Assembly (NCBI RefSeq): GCF_009429125.1
Contig: NZ_CP045529.1
Location: 1,612,001 to 1,676,000 of the forward strand
Direction of reading: 5' to 3'
Source of the DNA: Luteimicrobium xylanilyticum
GTDB taxonomy: Bacteria; Actinomycetota; Actinomycetes; Actinomycetales; Cellulomonadaceae
Length of the DNA: 64,000 nt
A program made the translations under genes and the position numbers. The notes below the pieces were generated by a model that saw only the letters and a list, made by a program, of their open reading frames with translations, was not told the DNA's origin and ran no database searches. The number at the start of each line of letters is the position of its first letter. Within the stretch, counting starts at the first letter, position 1. Shown piece by piece: positions 51,554 to 58,952 of the stretch.

Positions 51554-53086
51554 ATGACCACCACCCCTGAGAGCACCCCGGCGAACAGCCCCGACGACGT
51601 GGACGCCACCGCGCGCGCCGTCGTCGCCCGGGTCCTGGCCCGTGCCGGCACCGCCGTCGACGAGGGCACGACCCGTCACACCGCCGCCGACGGCGAGCAG
51701 CTCGACCTCGAGGAGCGCAGCGCGCTCCGCCGTGTCGCCGGGCTGTCGACCGAGCTCGAGGACGTCACCGAGGTCGAGTACCGCTCCCTGCGGCTCGAGC
51801 GTGTCGTCCTCGTCGGCCTGTACTCCCGTGACGCCGCCGACGCCGAGGTGTCGTTGCGCGAGCTCGCGGCGCTCGCCGAGACCGCGGGCTCCCAGGTGCT
51901 CGACGGCGTCCTGCAGCGCCGCCACAACCCGGACCCCGGCACCTACCTCGGTCAGGGCAAGGCCGCCGAGCTCGCGGCGATCGTCCAGGCGACCGGCGCC
52001 GACACCGTCGTGGTCGACGGCGAGCTCGCCCCGTCCCAGCGCCGTGCGCTCGAGGACATCGTCAAGGTCAAGGTGATCGACCGGACGGCCCTGATCCTCG
52101 ACATCTTCGCCCAGCACGCGAAGTCCAAGGAGGGCAAGGCCCAGGTCGAGCTCGCCCAGCTCGAGTACCTGCTCCCGCGCCTGCGCGGCTGGGGCGACTC
52201 GATGTCGCGGCAGGCCGGCGGACAGGTCGGTTCGGCCGGTGCCGGCATGGGCTCGCGCGGCCCTGGTGAGACGAAGATCGAGCTCGACCGCCGTCGCATC
52301 CGCAACCGGATGGCGAAGCTGCGCCGCCAGATCGCGGCCATGGCGCCGGCGCGCGTCGCCAAGCGTGCGTCGCGCACGCGTAACGCCGTCCCGTCCGTCG
52401 CGATCGTCGGCTACACCAACGCCGGCAAGTCGTCGCTGCTCAACGCGCTCACCGGCGCGGGCGTGCTCGTCGAGAACGCGCTGTTCGCGACGCTCGACCC
52501 GACGGTCCGCCGGGCACGCACGCCCGACGGCCGTGCGTACACGCTCGCCGACACCGTCGGGTTCGTGCGGCACCTGCCGCACCAGCTGGTCGAGGCGTTC
52601 CGCTCGACCCTCGAGGAGGCCGGCGACGCCGACCTGCTGCTGCACGTGGTCGACGCGAGCCACCCCGACCCCGAGGGGCAGATCGCCGCGGTGCGGGAGG
52701 TCCTCGCCGACGTGCCGGGCGCGCTCGACGTGCCCGAGATCGTGGTGCTCAACAAGGCGGACGCCGCGGATCCCGACGTCGTCGCACGCGTGCGTCGCCG
52801 CGAGGCCGACGCCGTGCTGGTGTCCGCGCACACCGGGCAGGGGATCGACCACCTGCTCGACCGGGTCGCGTCCGCGCTGCCGCAGCCGGGCGAGCACGTG
52901 GACGTCGTCGTGCCCTACGGCCGCGGGGACCTGGTGAGCCGCGTGCACGCGGACGGCCAGATCGAGCACGAGGAGCACACGGCCGACGGCACGGTGCTGC
53001 GCGCCCGGGTCGACGCGCCGTTGGCGGCGGAGCTGCGTGCCGCGAGCGTCGCGGGCGTGGCCGGCGTCCCGACGCCCGCCGAGTAG
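51554..53086 (+). CDS. hflX: Ribosome-splitting GTPase HflX
   Basis: 510-aa GTPase that splits stalled or hibernating 70S ribosomes. N-terminal HflX domain with VLVGLYSRDAADAEVSLREL, DPGTYLGQGKAAEL and SRGPGETKIELDRRRIRNRM; G domain with G1 GYTNAGKSS, G3 DTVGF and G4 NKAD. ATG 51554 has GAGAGGAC upstream. Standard position downstream of dapF in actinobacteria, where HflX is linked to macrolide-lincosamide tolerance. Confidence 0.96.
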   Translation: MTTTPESTPANSPDDVDATARAVVARVLARAGTAVDEGTTRHTAADGEQLDLEERSALRRVAGLSTELEDVTEVEYRSLRLERVVLVGLYSRDAADAEVSLRELAALAETAGSQVLDGVLQRRHNPDPGTYLGQGKAAELAAIVQATGADTVVVDGELAPSQRRALEDIVKVKVIDRTALILDIFAQHAKSKEGKAQVELAQLEYLLPRLRGWGDSMSRQAGGQVGSAGAGMGSRGPGETKIELDRRRIRNRMAKLRRQIAAMAPARVAKRASRTRNAVPSVAIVGYTNAGKSSLLNALTGAGVLVENALFATLDPTVRRARTPDGRAYTLADTVGFVRHLPHQLVEAFRSTLEEAGDADLLLHVVDASHPDPEGQIAAVREVLADVPGALDVPEIVVLNKADAADPDVVARVRRREADAVLVSAHTGQGIDHLLDRVASALPQPGEHVDVVVPYGRGDLVSRVHADGQIEHEEHTADGTVLRARVDAPLAAELRAASVAGVAGVPTPAE

Positions 53087-53171
53087 CGGCGTCCGGCCGA
53101 CCACAGGGCGTCGGCGGCCCGCGCCGGTGCACAGCCTCCGGCGCGCCGGTGTCGGGGTCGGTGGGCGCTCG

Positions 53172-53177
53172 TAGACT
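53172..53177 (+). promoter_or_regulatory. dinG-like gene -10 element (leaderless)
   Basis: TAGACT, 6 nt before GTG 53184. Confidence 0.5.
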
Positions 53178-53183
53178 CGCCGG

Positions 53184-55280
53184 GTGCCCCCGACCGTGCC
53201 TGCCGACGTGACGCCCAGCCCGACCACCCGCCCGGCGCCGTCGGCCGTGCCCACGGAGGCCACCGACCCGGAGATCGACGCGTTGCTCGACCTCGCCGTC
53301 GGCGCGCTGGGCGGGGCGCCCCGGGAGGGCCAGAAGCGTATGGCGCAGGCCGTCGCCGCGGCCGTGCGGACCGGGGAGCACCTCCTCGTCCAGGCGGGCA
53401 CGGGCACCGGCAAGTCGCTCGGCTATCTCGTCCCCGCCGTACGGCACGCCGTCACGACCGACGAGCGCGTCGTCGTCTCGACGGCGACGCTCGCGCTGCA
53501 GCGCCAGGTGCTCACGCGTGACCTCCCGCTCGTCGCGGACGCGCTCGCGCCCCGCCTCCCGCGGCCGCCGCGCATCGCGCTGCTCAAGGGCTGGCACAAC
53601 TACGCGTGTCGCCACAAGGTCGAGGGCGGCTACCCGGCGGACGAGGGCGGGACCCTCTTCGACCTCGAGCCCGCCGGGGCGGCGGACCACCCCGCCCCTG
53701 CGGCAGGCGCCGCCACCGTCGGCCCGCCGGCCCCGGGGCGCACCCGGCGTGGTGGCCGTTCCCTCGCGGACGAGGTCCGGGCCGCACGGGCGTGGATCGA
53801 GGAGAGCGAGACCGGGGACCGCGACGAGCTCGTGCCCGGGGTGAGCGACCGCGCCTGGCGGCAGGTGTCCGTGACCGCGCTCGAGTGTCTCGGCGCGCGT
53901 TGCCCCCTGCTCGCCGAGTGCTTTCCCGAGCGTGCGCGCCAGGTCGCGCGCGAGGCCGACGTCGTCGTGACGAACCACGCGATGCTCGGCGTCGCGGCGT
54001 CCGGCTCGCCCGGGGCGCTTCCCGAGCACGACGTGCTCGTCGTCGACGAGGCCCACGAGCTTGCGGACCGGGTGACCGCGAGCGCGACCGTCGAGCTGTC
54101 GGTGCCCGCGATCGAGCACGCCGCACGGCTCGCGCGCCGCCACGGCGGCGTGGCGACGGAGGCCCTCGACACGGCGATCCAGACGTTCGGCGCCCTCGTG
54201 GCTCAGCTCCCGGCCGAGCGCTACCCGCACGGCCTGCCCGACGACGCGAGGCTGGCCGTCGCGGCAGTCCGCGACGCGCTGCGGACGCTGCAGTCGGCCC
54301 TCAAGCCTGACCCTCAGGCCAAGGGTGAGGCAGGCTCGGGCGTCAAGATGGCGCAGGCCGCCGTGCTCGCGGTCTTCGAGGTCGCGGAACGGCTCGCGGC
54401 GGATCCCGACGGGCACGACGTGGTCTGGTGCGCGCGGGCGGGCGACTTCGGCTCCGGTCCGGCGGTCTCGACGCTCTATGCCGCGCCGCTCGGCGTGGCG
54501 GGGCTGATCCGCAGCAGGCTCCTGGCCGAACGCACCGGCGTGTTCACGTCGGCGACGCTCGAGCTGGGTGGCTCGTTCGACCCGGCAGCCCGCTCGCTGG
54601 GCCTCGCCGCCGACGACGTCGTGTGGCGCGGGCTCGACGTCGGCAGCCCGTTCGACTACCGGCGGCAGGGGATCCTGTACGTGGCGCGCCACCTCGACCC
54701 GCCCGGTCGGCAGGCGAGCGAGGCCCACCTCGCCGAGCTCGAGCGGCTGGTCCGTGCCGCGGGGGGCCGGACGCTCGGGCTCTTCTCGTCGCGGCGCGCG
54801 GCCGAGGAGGCCGCAGACGCGCTGCGCGACCGGCTCGACGTGCCGATCCTGTGCCAGGGAGACGACCAGCTCCCGACGCTGGTCCGCGAGTTCGCTGCCG
54901 ACGAGGAGACGTGCCTGTTCGGGACCCTCTCCCTCTGGCAGGGCGTCGACGTGCCGGGGCGGTCGCTGTCGCTCGTCGTGATCGACCGGATCCCGTTCCC
55001 GAGACCCGACGACCCGGTCCGCTCTGCTCGCTCCGAGGCCGTGGACGCCGCGGGCGGCAACGGGTTCATGCAGGTCTCGGCCACGCACGCCGCGCTCCTG
55101 CTGGCGCAGGGCGCCGGCCGACTGGTGCGCACCACCACGGACCGGGGCGTCGTCGCCGTGCTCGACTCCCGGCTCGCGCGGGCGCGCTACGGCACCTTCC
55201 TGCAGCGGTCGATGCCCGCGTTCTGGCCGACGCAGGACCCCGCGGTCGTTGCTGCTGCGCTCGAACGCCTGCGCTCATAG
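53184..55280 (+). CDS. DinG/XPD-type Fe-S ATP-dependent DNA helicase
   Basis: 698-aa superfamily 2 helicase of the DinG/YoaA group, acting 5'-3' on damaged or structured DNA. Walker A QAGTGTGKSLGYLVP near residue 75. Four cysteines (NYACRHK; ALECLGARCPLLAECFPER) are placed as the Fe-S cluster ligands between Walker A and the DEAH box VVDEAHELADR. C-terminal motifs are TLSLWQGVDVPGRSLSLVVI and LAQGAGRLVRTTTDRG. No SOS box is visible upstream. GTG 53184 is set by the leaderless -10. In this genome it sits near lexA but has its own promoter. Confidence 0.92.
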   Translation: MPPTVPADVTPSPTTRPAPSAVPTEATDPEIDALLDLAVGALGGAPREGQKRMAQAVAAAVRTGEHLLVQAGTGTGKSLGYLVPAVRHAVTTDERVVVSTATLALQRQVLTRDLPLVADALAPRLPRPPRIALLKGWHNYACRHKVEGGYPADEGGTLFDLEPAGAADHPAPAAGAATVGPPAPGRTRRGGRSLADEVRAARAWIEESETGDRDELVPGVSDRAWRQVSVTALECLGARCPLLAECFPERARQVAREADVVVTNHAMLGVAASGSPGALPEHDVLVVDEAHELADRVTASATVELSVPAIEHAARLARRHGGVATEALDTAIQTFGALVAQLPAERYPHGLPDDARLAVAAVRDALRTLQSALKPDPQAKGEAGSGVKMAQAAVLAVFEVAERLAADPDGHDVVWCARAGDFGSGPAVSTLYAAPLGVAGLIRSRLLAERTGVFTSATLELGGSFDPAARSLGLAADDVVWRGLDVGSPFDYRRQGILYVARHLDPPGRQASEAHLAELERLVRAAGGRTLGLFSSRRAAEEAADALRDRLDVPILCQGDDQLPTLVREFAADEETCLFGTLSLWQGVDVPGRSLSLVVIDRIPFPRPDDPVRSARSEAVDAAGGNGFMQVSATHAALLLAQGAGRLVRTTTDRGVVAVLDSRLARARYGTFLQRSMPAFWPTQDPAVVAAALERLRS

Positions 55281-55325
55281 TCTGAACCCGCACACCCGAG
55301 CGGCACCGGATCGAGAGGCGGCACG

Positions 55326-56348
55326 ATGGCACCGAGCGCAGCACCAGGGATCACCGGCGGACACCCCGAGAACGCCGCGGCGTCGGGCACCCGGCCCGAG
55401 GGGCGGCCGTCGAAGGTCTCGATCGTCGGGGCCGGCGCCGTGGGAGCCACGACGGCGTACGCGATGCTCATGAGAGGTGCTGCGCGGAACGTCGCGCTGC
55501 TCGACATCAACAAGGCGAAGGTCGACGCCGAGGTCCTCGACCTGCAGCACGGCATCCAGTTCATGCCGCAGGCCAACGTCGAGGGCTCGGACGACGTCGC
55601 GGTGTGCGCGGGCTCGGACGTCGTCGTCGTGACGGCCGGGGCGAAGCAGAAGCCGGGCCAGACGCGCATGGACCTGGCCGGCGACACGATCACCCTGATG
55701 AAGCGGATCCTGCCGGGGCTCCTCGAGGTCGCGCCGAACGCGATCTACCTCATGGTCACGAACCCGGTCGACGTGGTCACCTACGCCGCGCTGCGGTTCT
55801 CGGGACTCCCGGCCAACCAGCTCTTCGGTTCGGGGACGGTGCTCGACTCGTCGCGGCTGCGGTTCCTCGTCGCGGAGCGCGCGGGCGTCGCGGTCCAGAA
55901 CGTCCACGCGTACATCGCGGGCGAGCACGGCGACTCCGAGATCCCGCTGTGGAGCTCCGCCACGATCGGCGGCATCCCGCTGCGCGACTGGCCCGGTGTG
56001 GGAGGCCTCTCCCCGTTGACGGACCAGGACCTCGAGCGGATGCACCACGAGGTCGTGCACTCGGCGTACGAGATCATCGCCGGCAAGGGAGCCACGAACT
56101 ACGCGATCGCGCTCGCTGCGACGCGCATCGTGGAGGCGATCCTCGACGACCAGCACACCGTGCTGCCGGTGAGCTCGCTGCTCGAGGACTACGACGGCAT
56201 CAGCGACGTGTGCTTGTCGGTCCCGTCGGTCGTCGACCGTACCGGGGTGCGCGAGACCATCCCCACGCCGATGTCCGACGAGGAACGTGCCGGTCTGCGC
56301 GCGTCCGCCGACGCGCTGCGGGCCGCGGCGCAGCAGTTCGGCGTCTGA
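55326..56348 (+). CDS. ldh: L-lactate dehydrogenase
   Basis: NAD-dependent pyruvate/L-lactate interconversion; tetrameric cytoplasmic enzyme. 340 aa with a 30-residue N-terminal extension. GAGAVGATTAYAML is the nucleotide motif, VTAGAKQKPGQTRMDL holds the loop with the substrate Arg, VTNPVDVVTYAA follows, and the catalytic His201 is in AGEHGDSEIPLW. ATG 55326 has GAGAGGCGG upstream. Convergent with lexA, 21 nt apart. The presence of ldh implies fermentative capacity. Confidence 0.95.
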   Translation: MAPSAAPGITGGHPENAAASGTRPEGRPSKVSIVGAGAVGATTAYAMLMRGAARNVALLDINKAKVDAEVLDLQHGIQFMPQANVEGSDDVAVCAGSDVVVVTAGAKQKPGQTRMDLAGDTITLMKRILPGLLEVAPNAIYLMVTNPVDVVTYAALRFSGLPANQLFGSGTVLDSSRLRFLVAERAGVAVQNVHAYIAGEHGDSEIPLWSSATIGGIPLRDWPGVGGLSPLTDQDLERMHHEVVHSAYEIIAGKGATNYAIALAATRIVEAILDDQHTVLPVSSLLEDYDGISDVCLSVPSVVDRTGVRETIPTPMSDEERAGLRASADALRAAAQQFGV

Positions 56349-56369
56349 GCGGGCGGGGCGCCAGGCGCG

Positions 56370-57125
56370 TCAGACGCTGCGGAGCACGCTGACGACGCGC
56401 CCGAGGATCTGTGACTCGTCGCCCGGGATCGGCGCGTACGCCACGTTGTGGGGCAGGAGCCACACGTGCCCGTCGGCGCGCTTGAAGGTCTTGACCGTCG
56501 CCTCGCCGTCGATCATCGCGGCGACGATCTCGCCGTTCTCCGCGACGTTCTGCCGACGCACGACCACCCAGTCGCCGTCGCAGATCGCCGCGTCCACCAT
56601 CGAGTCGCCGACGACGCGCAGGAGGAAGAGCTCGCCCTCGCCCACGAGCTGGCGGGGGAGCGGGAAGACGTCCTCGACGACCTGCTCGGCCAGGATCGGC
56701 CCACCGGCTGCGATCCGCCCGACGACGGGCACGTAGGCGGGCGTCTGCGGGAGCTCCGTGACGTCGGCGACCGCGAACGCCGAGTCCTGCGTGAGGGGCG
56801 GGATGGCCCGCGAGTCGTCCGGCTGGACGACCTCGATCGCGCGTGGACGGTTCGGGTCGCGCCGCAGGTAGCCCTTGCGCTCGAGCGCTGTGAGCTGGTG
56901 CTTGACGCTCGACGGGCTCGTGAGCCCGACGGCCTCGCCGATCTCCCGCATGCTCGGCGGGTAGCCGCGCTCCTCGACGGACGCGCGGATGGTGCCGAGG
57001 ACCAGGCGCTGACGCTTGGTCAGCCCGTCCGGGCCGGTGGGGGTCTCCGCGAGGGAACGCACCGTGGCGAGGGCCCCGTCGTCCGCCTTGTCCGGTCCGG
57101 GCGTTGCGCCCGTGGTGCTGGCCAT
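56370..57125 (-). CDS. lexA: SOS repressor LexA
   Basis: 251 aa. The winged-helix DNA-binding domain covers residues about 35-100 ([20 protein letters not shown], then [18 protein letters not shown]). The self-cleavage site is Ala140-Gly141 in [10 protein letters not shown], with catalytic Ser175 ([11 protein letters not shown]) and Lys212 (EATVKTFKR). ATG 57125 has GAGGAGG 5-6 nt upstream; GTG 57143 is a weaker alternative. Its promoter (TTGAAA, 17 bp, TACGGT) contains an SOS box, so it is autoregulated. Divergent from the LysM gene. Confidence 0.97.
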   Translation of the reverse strand: MASTTGATPGPDKADDGALATVRSLAETPTGPDGLTKRQRLVLGTIRASVEERGYPPSMREIGEAVGLTSPSSVKHQLTALERKGYLRRDPNRPRAIEVVQPDDSRAIPPLTQDSAFAVADVTELPQTPAYVPVVGRIAAGGPILAEQVVEDVFPLPRQLVGEGELFLLRVVGDSMVDAAICDGDWVVVRRQNVAENGEIVAAMIDGEATVKTFKRADGHVWLLPHNVAYAPIPGDESQILGRVVSVLRSV

Positions 57126-57231
57126 GCCGTCCTCCTCGTTCACGCTGTCCGCCCTGCCTCGACGCGCAGCTCCGATGGGCGCTGCCCGTCATACCCGGGG
57201 CCGCCTCGCGTCGCGTCCGACCCTGTGCCCC

Positions 57232-57272
57232 ACCGTAGGCCACCTGACGTGCAGTTTCAAACATGTGTTCGA
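57232..57272 (-). promoter_or_regulatory. lexA promoter with SOS box
   Basis: On the minus strand TTGAAA (complement of 57255-57260) and TACGGT (complement of 57232-57237) are 17 bp apart. The SOS box TCAAACATGTGTTCGA (57257-57272) overlaps the -35, with one arm differing by one base from the consensus. Standard LexA autoregulation. Confidence 0.8.
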
Positions 57273-57310
57273 GCGTGTCTCGACATCTGTCGGACCGTCG
57301 TGCTACAACT

Positions 57311-57340
57311 CGTACAGGTGTTCGACGTACAGGTGTTCGA
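57311..57340 (+). promoter_or_regulatory. Tandem 15-bp repeat: two SOS-box-like sites before the LysM gene
   Basis: CGTACAGGTGTTCGA occurs twice head to tail without gap (57311-57325, 57326-57340). Each copy contains CGTAC-N4-GTTCG, one base from the LexA consensus. TACAAC (57304-57309) with TCGACA (57280-57285) could form the promoter, so the repeats would cover its start site. Confidence 0.7.
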
Positions 57341-57408
57341 AGATCTGACGAGCCCGGTGCGGACGGACGGGACGAGCGACACGGTCGGTACGAGCAGTGA
57401 GGTGCAGC

Positions 57409-57786
57409 ATGAGTGCGACGGTCAGTTGGACCCCCGCGGTGGCTCCGGCGCGGAGACGGGCGGAGCGTGTCGGTGCCGTGTCTGCGCCCGGACGGCTGCG
57501 GCTCACGCGACGTGGGCGCGTGGTGATCGCCCTGGCCGCGTTCGTGCTCGCCGTGACGGGCTTCGTGGCGACCGGGCCCGCCCAGGCCGGGTCCCCGTCA
57601 CGCGGCATCGAGGTCACGCGGCACGTGGTCGAGCGCGGGGAGACGCTGTGGGGTCTCGCCGGGACGGTGGCGAGCCCGCGGGAGGACCTGCGTGACGTGG
57701 TGCAGGAGATCGAGCGGCTCAACGGCCTCGACGGTGCCGGCCTGCGAGCGGGCGACGTCCTGCTCCTCCCGGTCGAGCGGGGCTGA
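57409..57786 (+). CDS. LysM-domain SOS cell-division inhibitor candidate
   Basis: 125-aa single-pass protein: basic cytoplasmic N-terminus, membrane helix at about residues 38-57, extracytoplasmic LysM domain at about 69-122 (TRHVVERGETLWGLAGTV, IERLNGLDGAGLRAGDVLLL). Divergent location from lexA and the two tandem LexA-type sites match the YneA/DivS/ChiZ family, which halts septation during DNA damage, although those proteins share little sequence. ATG 57409 follows GAGGTG; GTG 57397 is possible. The function rests on context. Confidence 0.82.
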   Translation: MSATVSWTPAVAPARRRAERVGAVSAPGRLRLTRRGRVVIALAAFVLAVTGFVATGPAQAGSPSRGIEVTRHVVERGETLWGLAGTVASPREDLRDVVQEIERLNGLDGAGLRAGDVLLLPVERG

Positions 57787-57826
57787 GGGCTCGTCGTGGT
57801 CCGGTGGGTGAGGTTGCCGCGCCCTC

Positions 57827-57858
57827 TTGCGCCGAACGGTTAGGTTCGCCTAAGTTAG
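57827..57858 (+). promoter_or_regulatory. Candidate DtxR/IdeR iron box over a promoter
   Basis: TTAGGTTCGCCTAAGTTAG (57840-57858) matches 15 of 19 positions of the iron-box consensus TTAGGTTAGCCTAACCTAA, with a perfect TTAGG/CCTAA dyad. It overlaps a promoter made of TTGCGC (57827-57832), an 18-bp spacer and TAAGTT (57851-57856). Iron-dependent repression would follow. Confidence 0.6.
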
Positions 57859-57862
57859 TCGT

Positions 57863-58010
57863 GCCTCACCTGCTGGCTGGGGGGTCAGGAGAGAGGTGTC
57901 GGTCCACGGACCGGCGTGCACGTCCGTGTGCCGCGAGGCGAGTCGCGGTACGCGCAGGGGACGGGGGCGTCCCGACGGGGACGGTCGTTTCGGCGACCGT
58001 CCCCGTTCTG
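57863..58010 (+). ncRNA. Candidate structured small RNA ending in a terminator
   Basis: Start is inferred from the TAAGTT -10. Within it are three inverted repeats: GGTCC/GGACC (57901-57912), CCGCGA/TCGCGG (57931-57948) and a 13-bp stem (57975-58006) followed by TCTGCTCC. A 60-codon frame from GTG 57896 crosses the whole region including the terminator and does not look like a real protein. Function unknown; it could also be only the leader or trailer of neighbouring mRNAs. Confidence 0.35.
57975..58006 (+). terminator. Strong hairpin upstream of nrdR
   Basis: Perfect 13-bp stem, ACGGGGACGGTCG (57975-57987) and CGACCGTCCCCGT (57994-58006), 6-nt loop, followed by a short T/C stretch. It would end transcripts from the LysM gene or the iron-box promoter. 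Confidence 0.7.
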
Positions 58011-58070
58011 CTCCCTGCCCCGTCCCTCTCGTGCCCGCGCGGCTCCTTGCAGCCTGGCATCGGCGCCGCC

Positions 58071-58076
58071 TAGGTT
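58071..58076 (+). promoter_or_regulatory. nrdR -10 element
   Basis: TAGGTT about 31 nt before the ATG, downstream of the terminator, so nrdR has its own promoter. Confidence 0.45.
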
Positions 58077-58107
58077 GAGCAGCGTCCCCGGCCTACCTGG
58101 AGCTCGC

Positions 58108-58629
58108 ATGCACTGCCCTTTCTGTCGGCACCCCGACTCGCGCGTCGTCGACTCGCGGACCTCCGACGACGGGCAGTCCATCCGGCGCAGGCGCCAGTGC
58201 CCGCACTGCGGGCGCCGCTTCACGACCATCGAGACCGCGAGCCTGTCGGTCGTGAAGCGCTCGGGCGCGACGGAGCCGTTCAGTCGCGACAAGATCGTCG
58301 GCGGCGTCCGTAAGGCGTGCCAGGGGCGGCCCGTCTCGGAGGACGACCTGGCGATCCTCGCCCAGCGGGTCGAGGAGACGCTGCGCAGCTCGGGTTCGGC
58401 CGAGCTCGACGCGTACGAGATCGGCCTGGCCATCCTCGGGCCGCTGCGCGAGCTCGACGAGGTCGCGTACCTGCGGTTCGCCAGCGTCTACCAGGGCTTC
58501 GACTCCCTCGAGGACTTCGAGGCGGCGATCACGTCGCTCCGCGTCGACCGGGAGCGCCGCGGTGCGACCGACGAGGACGGTGCGGAACAGGTCGAGAGCA
58601 GGCCCGAGACGGAGACGGCGCGTTCGTAG
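58108..58629 (+). CDS. nrdR: Ribonucleotide reductase regulator NrdR
   Basis: 173-aa ATP/dATP-sensing repressor of nrd genes. Zinc ribbon with Cys3, Cys6, Cys31 and Cys34 (CPFC, CPHC), then the ATP-cone from about residue 47 ([20 protein letters not shown]) to residue 140. An acidic tail extends the protein beyond the usual 150 aa. ATG 58108 is the only start that puts the zinc ribbon at the N-terminus. No NrdR box pair was identified nearby and no nrd gene is in the window. Confidence 0.96.
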   Translation: MHCPFCRHPDSRVVDSRTSDDGQSIRRRRQCPHCGRRFTTIETASLSVVKRSGATEPFSRDKIVGGVRKACQGRPVSEDDLAILAQRVEETLRSSGSAELDAYEIGLAILGPLRELDEVAYLRFASVYQGFDSLEDFEAAITSLRVDRERRGATDEDGAEQVESRPETETARS

Positions 58630-58702
58630 CGAGCGGCCTTTTCCCGTGGCGCCGTCGTCGGCACCACGGCAGGCTGGGAGGATCCGACACAGGAGGAGCA
58701 CC

Positions 58703-58891
58703 ATGAGCGACCCCGCACACCGGCCCGACGAGGACGTCGACGCGGTCAAGGCCAAGTTCCGCGAGGCACTCGACCGCAAGAAGGCGGCCCAGCACACGAA
58801 CACCTCAGAGGGCGCGCGCGACCACGGGGCCGTGCACGGGTCGGAGACCCAGGGGCCCACACGCCGGGAGTTCCGGCGCAAGTCGGGCTGA
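58703..58891 (+). CDS. DUF5302 family small protein
   Basis: 62-aa hydrophilic, highly charged protein. DEDVDAVKAKFREALDRKKAA is typical of the actinobacterial DUF5302 family; the C-terminus RREFRRKSG is basic. ATG 58703 has an excellent AGGAGG 6 nt upstream, and CAGGCT about 30 nt upstream is a possible -10. Function unknown. A 19-bp hairpin follows. Confidence 0.82.
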   Translation: MSDPAHRPDEDVDAVKAKFREALDRKKAAQHTNTSEGARDHGAVHGSETQGPTRREFRRKSG

Positions 58892-58899
58892 CGATCGGA

Positions 58900-58940
58900 C
58901 GACGAGGGCCCCGGACCTGCAAGGTCCGGGGCCCTCGTCG
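58900..58940. terminator. Bidirectional terminator between DUF5302 gene and serA
   Basis: Perfect 19-bp stem, arms 58900-58918 and 58922-58940, with a 3-nt GCA loop; the core is GAGGGCCCCGGACCT. It lies between convergent genes and ends 12 nt before the serA stop. Confidence 0.85.
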
Positions 58941-58952
58941 TGTCGCGGTGCC

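Noticed and set aside
57896-58078. 60-codon frame starting GTG after a purine-rich stretch in the lexA-nrdR region
   Set aside because: Crosses a strong terminator hairpin, Arg/Pro-rich composition and poor spacing of the possible ribosome binding site; an RNA element explains the region better.
57787-58107. A cobalamin riboswitch before nrdR, as occurs before nrd genes in some actinobacteria
   Set aside because: None of the conserved B12-box sequence could be found, and nrdR has its own -10 after the hairpin.
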